Below, in pieces: positions 35,074-43,946 of a DNA stretch of 64,000 bases. Made by a program: the position numbers and the translations under genes. The stretch is from Rhizobium terrae. GTDB lineage: Bacteria; Pseudomonadota; Alphaproteobacteria; Rhizobiales; Rhizobiaceae. Numbering within the stretch: the first letter of the stretch is position 1; every line of letters begins with the position of its first letter. The stretch covers positions 248,001 to 312,000 of the forward strand of contig NZ_QJKM01000002.1 in assembly GCF_003425685.1 (NCBI RefSeq), written 5' to 3'. The notes beneath the pieces were generated by a model. It was not told the DNA's origin and ran no database searches. It was given only the letters and a program-made list of their open reading frames with translations.

Positions 35074-37659
35074 TCAGCCCACTTTGAGTTGGGAAAGCGC
35101 CCAGAGCGTATCGGCGCTGATACCGGTCGAGCCCCCGCCGAGGATATCGACAACCGGCGAACTCGTCGTGCTGTTTTCGAGATCGTACATGACCGTGAAG
35201 CGCTTGATCAGCTTGTCAAGCTTTTCGGGATCGGAAAGATCTTCGAGATTGAGCTTCTTCTCGACGAGTTTGGCCTGCTGGTCAACTTTCATGCTGCCGA
35301 TTTCGACCGGCAGCTGGAAGGCGACGCGGAAAAATTCCATCAGCGCCTCGTCGCCGAGGATGACGTAAGGATCGGTGATCGTGTCGGCCATGCGCTCGAA
35401 ATACAGCGCCAGACGGACGCCCGCATTTTCCGCACCCTGCTGCGTTTCCAGGAGCTGCCGCATGTAGAGGCTCTGGGTTGCCGCGACCTCGCCGCCGTTC
35501 TGGGCCTCGCCGGCGGTGCTGCGGTCGACGTCTCCCTTGGCATCGAAGTTGAAGGTGCCGACAAGTTGCGCGAAGCGCTTGTCGTCCTGTGTGTTGACGA
35601 AGCTCTTGGGGTCGTTGAGATCCGAATTGAAGGCCTTTTTCAGGAAGTCGTCGGTCACCGTCGCCGGGTCGATACCTTTGGAGGTGAGCAGGATGTTCAG
35701 CAGGCGCCGGTCCGCCAGAAGCTCGTCGCGCGAGTCTATGCGCTGCATCGTGTCGGTATAATATTTCGCTTCGGCTTCGGCCTTCTTCTTTTCGACGTCC
35801 AGCGTATCGCCTTCGAGGAAACGTGTCTTGCGCAGGATATAGTCCTTGGCGACGTTGGTGATCGCGGAATTGGACTGGGCGAGCACCGGCGCCGTGACAT
35901 TGCCCTTGGTGTCGAAATTGAAGAGCTTCGCGAGCGTCAGGAACCGTTCGTCCTTGAGCTTGTAGATATAGCTGTTCGGATCGGACAGATCGCTCTTCAA
36001 GGCGTTCTTGACAGTTAGCTTGGAAACGGTCGATGGATCTATGCCGACCGCCTCCAACGCGAACATGTAGGAATCCTCCGCGTCCTTGCTCAGGAAATCG
36101 TCGAGCTTCTTTACCGCCTGCAGGTCGAGCTTGTAGAATTTGATGGCCCTCGCGTGATTCTCTTCCTGCTTATCGTCCCAGCGGCTCATATAGCTCGTGC
36201 GGGTGCTGTTGGTTTGCGCCGTGTTCTGGGCCTGACCTGCCGCCACGGTACCGTCCGTCGCAAAATTGAAGGCTTTCGCTAGCTCGAGATATTGCGGCCG
36301 GGTTGCGCCTTCCTTGTTCGCGTAACTGTTGGGATCGTTGAGATCGCTGGTCAAAATCAGTTCCATCGTCGCCTTGACGATATAGGCCTCGTCCATATCA
36401 AAGGCCGAACGCAGGTAGTTGTAGATCCTGTCATCGGCGAGGAAGTCTTCGACATTCGTGGTGGTCGCCACCTTCTGTTCGAAATATTCTTGGTTGAACA
36501 TCGCCTCCGCATGGGTAACGCGGTCCTGTTTTTTGAAATAGCCGCCGATGATCTCCTGCAGCTTTTCCGGCGCCACGATGCCACCGGCCGGGACGGTGCC
36601 GTCCGCATTGAAATGAAAGTCCTCGGCGAGCGCCTTCATCAGCTTGAGATAGGAGCTGTCGGGACCGGTTCCGACGATGATCTGCGCCAGCTCGGCACGC
36701 CGGGCAGGCGCGTCGGCCAAGGGGACAAGCCTGCCGTTCAACTCGTCCAGACGTGTCTGCGACGTCGTCAAGGTGTCCTGATCCTTCTGGATCAGATCCT
36801 GGGTTTTCGTCAGTTCTCCCTGCAGGGCGGTGATCTGAGGATTGATGGTCGCGGGATCTCCGCCATTGGCAAGTTCGTCCTGCTTGGCCTGGATCTGGGC
36901 TTCCAGTTCGGTCTTCTTCTGCTGGCCGAGCGAGATAGAGCTTTGCAAGGTGGGAATGTCTGCGATAAGTTCATCCCGCTCCAGCAATTCGTCGTTTTCC
37001 GTTCGCGCGGCGTTGAATTCTTCCAGGCGATTTCCGTAGGCCTCGGCGTAGGGGCTATTCGGATCGTTCGGGTCGCTGACCAGCACGCCGCGTATAGCAT
37101 TGTAATTATAATATTTCAGATCGATCCCGTAGGCTGTGAACATGTATTCGCGCAGGCGGTCGTTGCGCAGGAACTCGTCGACATTCTTGACGTTGCCGGC
37201 CTCGGTCAGCATGATCTTGAAATAACGCGTCTCCTCCTCCGTCTTGTCGTTCAGCGCGGCGATCGTGTGGTCGTAGGTATCGAAGAGTTCGTTCATCTGC
37301 CCGTCCGATTGGGGCACTGCGGCGCCAGAAGAACTCGCTGAAAAGTTGAAGGCGGACGCAAAGTTCTTGTATCGATCGTCGGTCAGACGGTTGGCAAAGG
37401 AGTTATCGTCTCCGAGATCGCTTTCCAGGACCTGCTTCATGAAGGCCTTGGCATAGATCATGTCTTCCAGGCCGTGAGCCGTCATCGCGTAGGAATACAG
37501 GCGGTAGTTGTCCAGGAATTCGTCGACGGTTTTTACCTTGCCGATATTTTCCTGATAATACTTGGTATCGTTGGCGACCATGGTCTGGCCGGCGACCTGC
37601 TTGAGGCTCTTCTGCAAGTTGCGGTTGACGAGGTCGAAAGTGAGATAGGTCGATACCAT
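35074..37659 (-). CDS. large DUF1217 protein with about six internal repeats
   Basis: A protein of 861 residues with no signal peptide. I count six repeats carrying variants of the same block: SDLGDDNSFANRL (near 80), SDPNDPNSPYAEA (near 195), SDLNDPNSYANK (near 435), SDLSDPNSYIYKL (near 565), SDLNDPKSFVNTQ (near 685) and EDLSDPEKLDKL (near 815). Most are followed by an F-N-F-x-x-x-G strand. A coiled-coil insert (about 235-320, many Gln/Lys/Glu heptads) separates repeats two and three. DUF1217 proteins are known from rhizobial flagellar loci, but here there are no flagellar neighbours. The repeat pattern suggests an extended structural or secreted protein. Confidence 0.85.
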   Translation of the reverse strand: MVSTYLTFDLVNRNLQKSLKQVAGQTMVANDTKYYQENIGKVKTVDEFLDNYRLYSYAMTAHGLEDMIYAKAFMKQVLESDLGDDNSFANRLTDDRYKNFASAFNFSASSSGAAVPQSDGQMNELFDTYDHTIAALNDKTEEETRYFKIMLTEAGNVKNVDEFLRNDRLREYMFTAYGIDLKYYNYNAIRGVLVSDPNDPNSPYAEAYGNRLEEFNAARTENDELLERDELIADIPTLQSSISLGQQKKTELEAQIQAKQDELANGGDPATINPQITALQGELTKTQDLIQKDQDTLTTSQTRLDELNGRLVPLADAPARRAELAQIIVGTGPDSSYLKLMKALAEDFHFNADGTVPAGGIVAPEKLQEIIGGYFKKQDRVTHAEAMFNQEYFEQKVATTTNVEDFLADDRIYNYLRSAFDMDEAYIVKATMELILTSDLNDPNSYANKEGATRPQYLELAKAFNFATDGTVAAGQAQNTAQTNSTRTSYMSRWDDKQEENHARAIKFYKLDLQAVKKLDDFLSKDAEDSYMFALEAVGIDPSTVSKLTVKNALKSDLSDPNSYIYKLKDERFLTLAKLFNFDTKGNVTAPVLAQSNSAITNVAKDYILRKTRFLEGDTLDVEKKKAEAEAKYYTDTMQRIDSRDELLADRRLLNILLTSKGIDPATVTDDFLKKAFNSDLNDPKSFVNTQDDKRFAQLVGTFNFDAKGDVDRSTAGEAQNGGEVAATQSLYMRQLLETQQGAENAGVRLALYFERMADTITDPYVILGDEALMEFFRVAFQLPVEIGSMKVDQQAKLVEKKLNLEDLSDPEKLDKLIKRFTVMYDLENSTTSSPVVDILGGGSTGISADTLWALSQLKVG

Positions 37660-37900
37660 GGACAGGCCTCACGGGTCGGAATGATGCTGCCGCAAGCATC
37701 GCAGCGCAGCCTTGCCCGGGGCTTTTCCGATCGCGCTTCCTCTCCTCCCGAGGCTGTCTCTTTCTTGTACGAAACCTCTTGATTCACCTTCCGGAAACCC
37801 AAAACAGGGCCGTTTTGCTAACCATCCAGGCAGGCAAAGCTTCCTTAACCGCAATTTTTAAGCAGTCTCGAACAAGCCATCCCTATGCTTTGGCTATCAG
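37660..37900. other. divergent intergenic region between DUF1217 and DUF6101 genes
   Basis: Both genes are transcribed outward from this stretch, so it must hold two promoters. I see no protein-coding frame with recognisable features. The right-hand end merges into a structured leader in front of the DUF6101 gene. Confidence 0.5.
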
Positions 37901-37945
37901 AGGACAAAAGTCCCGCAGAGAAACCGGCAACGGCTCTCAGGTAAA
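37901..37945 (+). promoter_or_regulatory. structured 5' leader with two small hairpins before DUF6101
   Basis: GGAC-AAAA-GTCC at 37902-37913 forms one hairpin. AGAG at 37917-37920 with CTCT at 37934-37937 encloses CCG-GCAA-CGG, a GNRA-tetraloop stem. The sequence then reads CTCTCAGGTAAAA, a string also found at the 3' side of glycine riboswitches, but the glycine core (CCGAAGG) is absent. It ends 17 bases before the ATG. Confidence 0.4.
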
Positions 37946-37962
37946 ACAAGGGTAGCATACCA

Positions 37963-38529
37963 ATGACCAACACTGTTCTGAAGCCCGTCTGGGCAGGGTC
38001 GACATTGAGGCTCGACCCGTCTCGTTTCCCGCAACAGGTTACCTATGCCCTGCGCGAGACATCAGGAGATGTCACCATCACCATCGACGAGCGCGGCGCC
38101 GTGCTGCGCAAGATCCTTCCATCGAGCGGCCTGCCGCTCTCCTTCGCGCTGCCCGCCCGCGCCTTCAAGGGTGTGGCGGCCCGCGCCATAGACCATGGCG
38201 ACGGCGAAGTGACCGTCACGCTCGAACTGCACCACGAAGACCCGGATCTCTGCATCCCGCTTCTGGTCGCCCATGACCTCTGCGACATCGCCGCCGACTG
38301 GCGAAGCTGGTCGGACGCCTTCCGCATTCCCATGCTGATGGTGGAAGCCGACGGGATCGCCCGTCCGCTGGAAAACCATATCGGCGACATCCGCTCCAGC
38401 GGCACGGCACCGCGCCGCCGGCATTCGTACTTCGCGGCCCGCCGCCCGCGCTTCCTGGTCCGCCGCACCACCGGCAGCCTGGGCGTGGCGATGAAGATCG
38501 AAGGCAAGGAGATTATCGCGCGTCGCTAA
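37963..38529 (+). CDS. DUF6101 family protein
   Basis: A protein of 188 residues starting MTNTVLKPVWAGSTLRLDPS. Apparent beta-strands (TYALRETSGDVTITIDERGA) lead into a centre containing HHEDPDLCIPLLVAHDLCDI and ADWRSWSDAFRIPMLMVEAD. The tail is Arg-rich (RRRHSYFAARRPRFLVRRTT). I recall this as DUF6101, restricted to Rhizobiales and of unknown function, usually next to ubiA, as here. No signal or membrane segment is seen. The strongly basic tail could contact nucleic acid or membrane. A Rho-independent terminator follows. Confidence 0.75.
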   Translation: MTNTVLKPVWAGSTLRLDPSRFPQQVTYALRETSGDVTITIDERGAVLRKILPSSGLPLSFALPARAFKGVAARAIDHGDGEVTVTLELHHEDPDLCIPLLVAHDLCDIAADWRSWSDAFRIPMLMVEADGIARPLENHIGDIRSSGTAPRRRHSYFAARRPRFLVRRTTGSLGVAMKIEGKEIIARR

Positions 38530-38569
38530 GGCTTTGCTTGTCCCTTTGCCGGACGCCTCCCGCGGTAAT

Positions 38570-38600
38570 AGCCCGATCGTCAGCCGGTCGGGCTTTTCCT
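38570..38600 (+). terminator. Rho-independent terminator after the DUF6101 gene
   Basis: AGCCCGA at 38570-38576 pairs with TCGGGCT at 38588-38594, followed by a short T-run (38594-38597). It lies 41 bases past the stop of the plus-strand gene. Confidence 0.75.
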
Positions 38601-38606
38601 TGGCGC

Positions 38607-39560
38607 TCAGATCACCAGCGAGAGGACGAGCCCAGCGAACAGGATGGTGCCGACATGGTGATTGGACTTGAAGAGCTTCAGGCACTGGTCGCCGTCGTCG
38701 ATATCGAGAACCCATATCTGCCGGGCAAACAGCAGCGCCGCGGCGGCCAAACCCAAATAGGCGAAGACTCCCGCTCCGCCTGCCGCGAAAGCAAGCACCA
38801 GGAAAAGCAGCGTCAGGCCGTATAGACCGATCAACCAGCCTTTGGTCCGCTCGCCGAACAGGCGTGCCGTGGAACGCACGCCGATCAGCTCGTCATCTTC
38901 CTTGTCCTGATGGGCATAGATCGTATCGTAACCGATCGTCCACGCGATGGCGGCCAGATAAAGCCAGACTGGCGCCCAGGACAAGCTGCCGAAGACACCC
39001 GCCCAGCCCATCAGCGCCCCCCAGGAAAAGGCAAGGCCGAGGAAGAATTGCGGCCAATCCGTAAACCGCTTGGCGAAGGGATAGATCGCCACCACCGCAA
39101 GCGACAGAAAGCCCAGCAGGATCGCGAAGACATTGAACTGGATCAACACCAGGAGGCCGACAAGCGCCTGCATTGCGATAAATACTTTGGCCTCGAAGCG
39201 CGATACGCGCCCGGACGGCAACGGCCGTGAACGCGTGCGGGCTACCGCCATGTCGATCTTGTGGTCGACGAGGTCGTTATAGGTACAGCCGGCACCGCGC
39301 ATGGCGACCGAACCGATGAAGAACAGCGCGAGATGGAACAGGAAGAGTCCCGGAGAGAATATCCCCGCATCCTGCGCAGCGTTTGCCGCAAGCGCCGCCG
39401 ACCAGAAACACGGCCACATGAGAAGCTGCCAGCCGATCGGCCGATCCCACCGGGCAAGCTGCGCATAGGGCCAGGCCGGCCGCGGCAAAACGCGGTAGAC
39501 CCAGTTGTCCGAGGGGGCATCGGCCACGCGGCCGCTAAAATCGTCAGCGTTCGTCATCAT
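38607..39560 (-). CDS. ubiA: 4-hydroxybenzoate octaprenyltransferase (UbiA)
   Basis: An inner-membrane prenyltransferase of 317 residues with about eight hydrophobic segments. It attaches the octa/decaprenyl chain to 4-hydroxybenzoate in ubiquinone synthesis. The first Asp-rich motif is CTYNDLVDHKIDMAVARTRS (near 95) and the second is GYDTIYAHQDKEDDELIGVR (near 212). RWDRPIGWQLLMWPCFWSA near the N-terminus is also typical. The polyprenyl donor synthase (ispB-like) lies in the same window at 62.6 kb. The start could be either of the two adjacent ATG codons. Confidence 0.96.
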   Translation of the reverse strand: MMTNADDFSGRVADAPSDNWVYRVLPRPAWPYAQLARWDRPIGWQLLMWPCFWSAALAANAAQDAGIFSPGLFLFHLALFFIGSVAMRGAGCTYNDLVDHKIDMAVARTRSRPLPSGRVSRFEAKVFIAMQALVGLLVLIQFNVFAILLGFLSLAVVAIYPFAKRFTDWPQFFLGLAFSWGALMGWAGVFGSLSWAPVWLYLAAIAWTIGYDTIYAHQDKEDDELIGVRSTARLFGERTKGWLIGLYGLTLLFLVLAFAAGGAGVFAYLGLAAAALLFARQIWVLDIDDGDQCLKLFKSNHHVGTILFAGLVLSLVI

Positions 39561-39639
39561 GCCGCGGTTTTACCGTTCGGCCATGGAGACGGTCAAGGCG
39601 GGGAAATGAACAGGTGCCGGGTCCATGCAGGAAAGAGCA

Positions 39640-39658
39640 ACGAGGGGCGTCCCCTCGT
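39640..39658 (-). terminator. 8-bp hairpin downstream of cfa
   Basis: ACGAGGGG at 39640-39647 pairs with CCCCTCGT at 39651-39658 around a 3-base loop. It lies 21 bases past the stop of the minus-strand cfa gene. The following tract (TTGCTCTTTCC) is only partly U-rich. Confidence 0.5.
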
Positions 39659-39678
39659 GCGAAAAATCCGGGTGCCAT

Positions 39679-40935
39679 TCACACCGCGATCTTGTCGAGC
39701 GGCATGCGGCTCCGCTCAAAAGCCCGCAGCTCGGCTTCGCGCTCGTAGATGTAGTCGCGGTTGTCCGGAACGGCTGTCCTCTGCTTGACGATCTGCATCT
39801 GGAAGATGAAGAAGCTCTCGTGGGTGAAGGCCATTTCGGAACCGGCGAGATAAAATTCCCACATGCGTACGAAACGCTCGTCGTAGAGGGCTACCGCCCT
39901 CTCCTTGTTGGCCATGAAGCGTTCACGCCAGTGACGCAGCGTATAGGCGTAATGCATCGGCAGGATTTCGATGTCGGAAACCAGGAGGCCAGCCTTCTCG
40001 ATCGCCGGCACCACTTCCGAAATCGCCGGGATGTAACCTCCCGGGAAAATGTATTTCTCGATCCATGGGTTATTGTAGATCGCCGGATAGGGCTGGCCGA
40101 TCGAGTGCAGTACCATCACGCCGTCATCGGCGAGCACGTCGTTCACCTTGTTGAAGAACCTGTTGTAGTTCAGCCGGCCGACATGCTCGAACATGCCGAC
40201 GGAGACGATGCGGTCGTAACTCTTGTCCGCCGGCAGGTAATAGTAGTCCTGCAGCTCGAAGCGGACGCTGTTTGCCAATCCGCGCTTGGCGGCGCGTTCG
40301 CGCGAGATCTTCAGTTGCTCGGTCGAGAGCGTGATGCCGGTCACGTCGACGCGGGAAGACTCCGAAAGGTACATGGCCATGCCACCCCACCCGGAACCGA
40401 TCTCCAGCGCCTTCTGGCCGGGCTCGGCGAGCAGCTTGGCGACGATATGGCGCTTTTTGGCAATCTGCGCCTCGTCGAGCGAAATGCCCGGCGGATTGAA
40501 ATAGGCGCAGGAATATTGCCAGTCTTCGTCGAGGAAGAGGGAGAATAGCTTCTCGTCGAGATCATAGTGGTGAGAAACGTTGCGGCGATTGCGGTTGATC
40601 GGCACGCGGTTGCGGAACTGCGAGACGATCATCCGCCGGACGCCGTTGAGCACCATGCTGAAGGTCAGCCCTTCGCTCAACGTGTTGTCCTTGATGAGCG
40701 CCAGAAGCTCGTAGATGTCACCTTCCTCGATGCGAAGGCGACCATTCATATAGAGTTCGCCGAGCTGGAGCTGCGGATCGCGCACCAGCTGGCGTTCGGC
40801 GGCTTCATCGGTGAAGCGGATCGTGACAGTCCTGCCCCCGCCTCCGCCGTAATGCTGCTCGCCCCCCGATCCTCTGACCGTGAGCGTACCGTTCTTGATG
40901 ATTTTGCTGAGGAGATTGTGAAGGGACGAGGCCAT
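39679..40935 (-). CDS. cfa: cyclopropane-fatty-acyl-phospholipid synthase
   Basis: A SAM-dependent enzyme of 418 residues that cyclopropanates unsaturated acyl chains in membrane phospholipids. The methyltransferase domain shows KALEIGSGWGGMAMYLSESS (SAM site, near 195), VTGITLSTEQLKISRERA, YDRIVSVGMFEHVG and YIFPGGYIPAISEV. The C-terminal LRHWRERFMANKERAV is also a family block. The start is the ATG for MASSLHN, placed about seven bases after GGAGGT; a GTG nine bases further upstream would abut the ribosome site. Overlapping dyads lie in its promoter region. Confidence 0.95.
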   Translation of the reverse strand: MASSLHNLLSKIIKNGTLTVRGSGGEQHYGGGGGRTVTIRFTDEAAERQLVRDPQLQLGELYMNGRLRIEEGDIYELLALIKDNTLSEGLTFSMVLNGVRRMIVSQFRNRVPINRNRRNVSHHYDLDEKLFSLFLDEDWQYSCAYFNPPGISLDEAQIAKKRHIVAKLLAEPGQKALEIGSGWGGMAMYLSESSRVDVTGITLSTEQLKISRERAAKRGLANSVRFELQDYYYLPADKSYDRIVSVGMFEHVGRLNYNRFFNKVNDVLADDGVMVLHSIGQPYPAIYNNPWIEKYIFPGGYIPAISEVVPAIEKAGLLVSDIEILPMHYAYTLRHWRERFMANKERAVALYDERFVRMWEFYLAGSEMAFTHESFFIFQMQIVKQRTAVPDNRDYIYEREAELRAFERSRMPLDKIAV

Positions 40936-40955
40936 TAGACTCACCTCCGATATAC

Positions 40956-40987
40956 TAAGGCTGCCTTACTAATTCACAAAACTTAGT
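40956..40987. promoter_or_regulatory. overlapping dyads upstream of cfa
   Basis: TAAGGC-T-GCCTTA at 40956-40968 is a near-complete palindrome. ACTAA 40968-40972 with TTAGT 40983-40987 forms a second inverted repeat. Both lie 20-55 bases before the cfa start and could bind a regulator. The protein is unknown. Confidence 0.35.
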
Positions 40988-41033
40988 GTGTTTCCGACGA
41001 CTTGCAAGCATATTCCTGCCATGAAAATGACAT

Positions 41034-41070
41034 AAAAAAACAGGTCGTCAAACCCCTGTTCGACAACCTG
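41034..41070 (-). terminator. Rho-independent terminator after tex
   Basis: On the minus strand a 9-bp stem (41062-41070 with 41041-41049, one G-U pair) is followed by seven U (41034-41040). It lies 38 bases beyond the tex stop. Confidence 0.88.
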
Positions 41071-41107
41071 CACCCTGTGATGGAAATTTCCGCGCGTTAG
41101 TACAAAT

Positions 41108-43405
41108 TTATTTACGTTTTAAAGCTTCTGCGAGTGCCGCGCCGAAAGCTCCCTGGGATGCGGGCTTTTCGGTTTTCATAAATTTCGGGTTGGCAGGCTT
41201 GCCGCGATCGCCGCCGCGCGGGCCGGGAGCCGGCTCGCCACCATCCTTGCGCATGGTCAACCCGATGCGCTTGCGCTTCACATCGACCTCGACAACCCGA
41301 ACCTTCACGACGTCTCCCGCCTTCACCACCTCGTGCGGATCCTTGATGAAGCGGTCGGCGAGTTGCGACACATGGACAAGTCCGTCCTGGTGCACGCCGA
41401 TATCGACGAAAGCTCCGAAGGCTGCGACATTGGTCACCGTTCCTTCCAGCACCATGCCGGGCTTCAGGTCCTCGATCTCGTTGACGCCTTCCGCAAAGGT
41501 GGCCGTCTTGAAGCTCGGACGCGGGTCGCGGCCGGGTTTTTCGAGCTCCGCAATGATGTCCCTGACGGTCGGCAGGCCGAAGGTCTCGTCGATGAACCTC
41601 CTCGGATCGAGCCCCTTCAGGGTGGCGCTATCGCCCATCAGCGAGCGCAGATCGCGGCCGCAGGCGGCGACGATCTTCTTGGCGACCCCATAGGCCTCCG
41701 GATGGACGGCCGAGGCATCGAGCGGCTCCTTGCCGTTCGGGATACGCAGAAAGCCGGCCGCCTGTTCGAAGGTCCGGTTGCCGAGACGCGCGACCTTCAG
41801 CAGATCCCTGCGGCTTGAAAAAGCGCCGTTCTGGTCGCGATAAGCGACGATTGCCTCGGCAATCGAACGGCTGAGACCCGAGACGCGGGCAAGCAGCGGG
41901 GCCGAGGCCATGTTGAGATCGACGCCGACGGCATTCACCGCATCCTCGACCACCGCGTCGAGCGAACGGGACAGCTTTCCCTGGTCGACATCGTGCTGAT
42001 ACTGGCCGACGCCGATCGATTTCGGCTCGATCTTGACGAGTTCGGCGAGCGGATCCTGCAGGCGGCGGGCAATCGAAACGGCACCGCGCAGCGAGACGTC
42101 GAGCTGCGGGAATTCGGCGGCAGCGGTTTCGGAGGCGGAGTAGACCGAAGCGCCGGCCTCCGAGACGATCACCTTGGTCGGTTTCGGCGCAGGGAGCGCC
42201 GCCAGCATGTCCGCCACCAGCTTTTCCGTCTCGCGGCTGCCGGTGCCGTTACCGATCGCGATCAACTCGACATTGTGCTTGCGGATGAGCGAGGCAAGCT
42301 CCGCCTGGGTGCCGCGCACGTCGTTCTTCGGCGGGAAAGGATAGACGGTGGTGGTTTCGATGAGCTTGCCCGTCGCATCGACGACGGCGACCTTGACACC
42401 GGTGCGGATGCCCGGGTCGAGACCCATCGTGGCGCGCGAACCGGCAGGCGCCGCCAAAAGCAGGTCCTTGAGGTTGCGGGCGAAGACATTGATCGCCTCC
42501 TCCTCGGCGCGCTCGCGCAATTCGCGCATCAGGTCCAGAGAAAGGGAAACGGAAAGCTTGACGCGCCAGGTCCAGCCGGCAACCTCCATCAACCAGCGGT
42601 CGGCGCCCCCCTTGTCGCGAATGTCAAACGCCGCAGCGATGATCCGCTGGGCGGGCTTGACCGGCGACGGATCGTCCTGATCCACCTCGATCGTCAGCGT
42701 CAGGAACTCCTCGTTCCAGCCGCGCAGCATGGCGAGCGCGCGATGGCCGGGGGCCGTCGCCCAGCGTTCCGAATGGTCGAAGTAATCCGCGAACTTGGCG
42801 CCCGCCTCCTGCTTGCCGTCGACGACCCTGGCCTTCAGCTGGGCGCCGTCGCGCATGTGCTGGCGCAGCCTGCCGAGCAGGTCGGCGTTTTCCGAAATGG
42901 TTTCGGCGACGATGTCGCGTGCACCGTCGAGCGCAGTCTTCACGTCGGCCACCTCGCCCGTGACATAGGCTTCGGCAAGCTTTGCCGGATCGGCAGTGCG
43001 GTCAGTCCAGATCGCTTCGGCAAGCGGCCCGAGGCCGCGTTCGCGGGCGATCTCCGCGCGGGTGCGGCGCTTGGGCTTATAGGGCAGATAGAGGTCTTCG
43101 AGTTCGGCCTTGGTGGCGGCCGAGCGGATCTTCGCAGCCAGCTCGTCCGTCATCTTGCCCTGCGTGATGATCGATTCGACGATCGAGGCGCGGCGAGCTT
43201 CCAGCTCGCGGAGATAGACGAGGCGCTCGGACAAATTGCGGAGCTGCGTGTCGTCCAGCCCTCCCGTCACTTCCTTGCGGTAGCGCGCGATGAAGGGAAC
43301 CGTGGCGCCCTCGTCGATCAGCCCGATCGCGGCGGCCGCCTGCTCGGGGCGGGCGTTGATCTCCGCGGCGATCGCGGCAGCGAGAAGACGGATGTCGGCG
43401 GTCAT
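41108..43405 (-). CDS. tex: Tex family RNA-binding transcription accessory protein
   Basis: A protein of 765 residues, the usual Tex length. Domains in order are an N-terminal helical Tex region ([20 protein letters not shown] near 30-50), a YqgF/RNase H-like domain ([20 protein letters not shown] near 325), helix-hairpin-helix repeats ([20 protein letters not shown] near 505) and an S1 domain ([20 protein letters not shown] near 650). Tex proteins bind nucleic acid and affect transcription and stress tolerance. The Lys-rich tail is species-variable. It is monocistronic with a strong terminator. Confidence 0.96.
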   Translation of the reverse strand: MTADIRLLAAAIAAEINARPEQAAAAIGLIDEGATVPFIARYRKEVTGGLDDTQLRNLSERLVYLRELEARRASIVESIITQGKMTDELAAKIRSAATKAELEDLYLPYKPKRRTRAEIARERGLGPLAEAIWTDRTADPAKLAEAYVTGEVADVKTALDGARDIVAETISENADLLGRLRQHMRDGAQLKARVVDGKQEAGAKFADYFDHSERWATAPGHRALAMLRGWNEEFLTLTIEVDQDDPSPVKPAQRIIAAAFDIRDKGGADRWLMEVAGWTWRVKLSVSLSLDLMRELRERAEEEAINVFARNLKDLLLAAPAGSRATMGLDPGIRTGVKVAVVDATGKLIETTTVYPFPPKNDVRGTQAELASLIRKHNVELIAIGNGTGSRETEKLVADMLAALPAPKPTKVIVSEAGASVYSASETAAAEFPQLDVSLRGAVSIARRLQDPLAELVKIEPKSIGVGQYQHDVDQGKLSRSLDAVVEDAVNAVGVDLNMASAPLLARVSGLSRSIAEAIVAYRDQNGAFSSRRDLLKVARLGNRTFEQAAGFLRIPNGKEPLDASAVHPEAYGVAKKIVAACGRDLRSLMGDSATLKGLDPRRFIDETFGLPTVRDIIAELEKPGRDPRPSFKTATFAEGVNEIEDLKPGMVLEGTVTNVAAFGAFVDIGVHQDGLVHVSQLADRFIKDPHEVVKAGDVVKVRVVEVDVKRKRIGLTMRKDGGEPAPGPRGGDRGKPANPKFMKTEKPASQGAFGAALAEALKRK

Positions 43406-43631
43406 GAAGATCCTCGTTCAAATCGGAGGAGGGACCATAATCAAAGTTTGTGGCAAGGCAACGTGGAGGATGATCGGGTCCACAGGATGCGGAACAGACT
43501 GTGCCGAAACGAGCCGGGCTTCAACGATTGCTAACCACGGACTTGTGGAAAAGAGCTGAAAGCCTCTCATCCTTCCAAATCAGTACCTAGGTTTTCCGGG
43601 CCGCATGATGCGGCGAGCAATGGAGGTATGA

Positions 43632-43841
43632 ATGCCCATGAAAGCTGCCAGGATGCTGGCATTGGAAACGGCGGTTGCGACAGAAGAGCTGGAGGCCGTC
43701 ATTTCGTATCTCGACCAAAAACTGGACGAAGCATCGTCCCGAAACGAACCGGTACCCTTTCTGGCCTATCGAAATCGGATGATCTTCCAGGAGACGCTGG
43801 ACATCCGACAGGGCAAGATCTGGAGCCCGCCGCAGTATTGA
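43632..43841 (+). CDS. small uncharacterised protein
   Basis: A protein of 69 residues starting MPMKAARMLALETAVATEEL, preceded by GGAGGT with good spacing. It looks helical and soluble, and ends RQGKIWSPPQY. I recognise no family. It lies alone between tex (divergent) and purD, with a hairpin directly after it. The coding signal is the ribosome site, the amino acid composition and the lack of a competing gene. Confidence 0.55.
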   Translation: MPMKAARMLALETAVATEELEAVISYLDQKLDEASSRNEPVPFLAYRNRMIFQETLDIRQGKIWSPPQY

Positions 43842-43854
43842 GGCTGCGTTCAAA

Positions 43855-43882
43855 GGTCACGGGATGCGGCTATCTCGTGACC
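43855..43882 (+). terminator. 7-bp hairpin between the small ORF and purD
   Basis: GGTCACG at 43855-43861 pairs with CGTGACC at 43876-43882 around a 14-base loop. It starts 14 bases after the stop of the small gene. Only a broken T tract (TTGCCCCTT) follows, so termination is uncertain. Confidence 0.4.
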
Positions 43883-43946
43883 TTGCCCCTTGACCTTTCC
43901 CGCCCCTCGCCTTAACCGCCCGAAGCAGCACAAACGAGGGCGAGAC

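Noticed and set aside
37901-37945. Glycine riboswitch
   Set aside because: Only the CTCTCAGGTAAAA string fits; the conserved CCGAAGG core and second stem are absent, and the downstream gene is not glycine-related.
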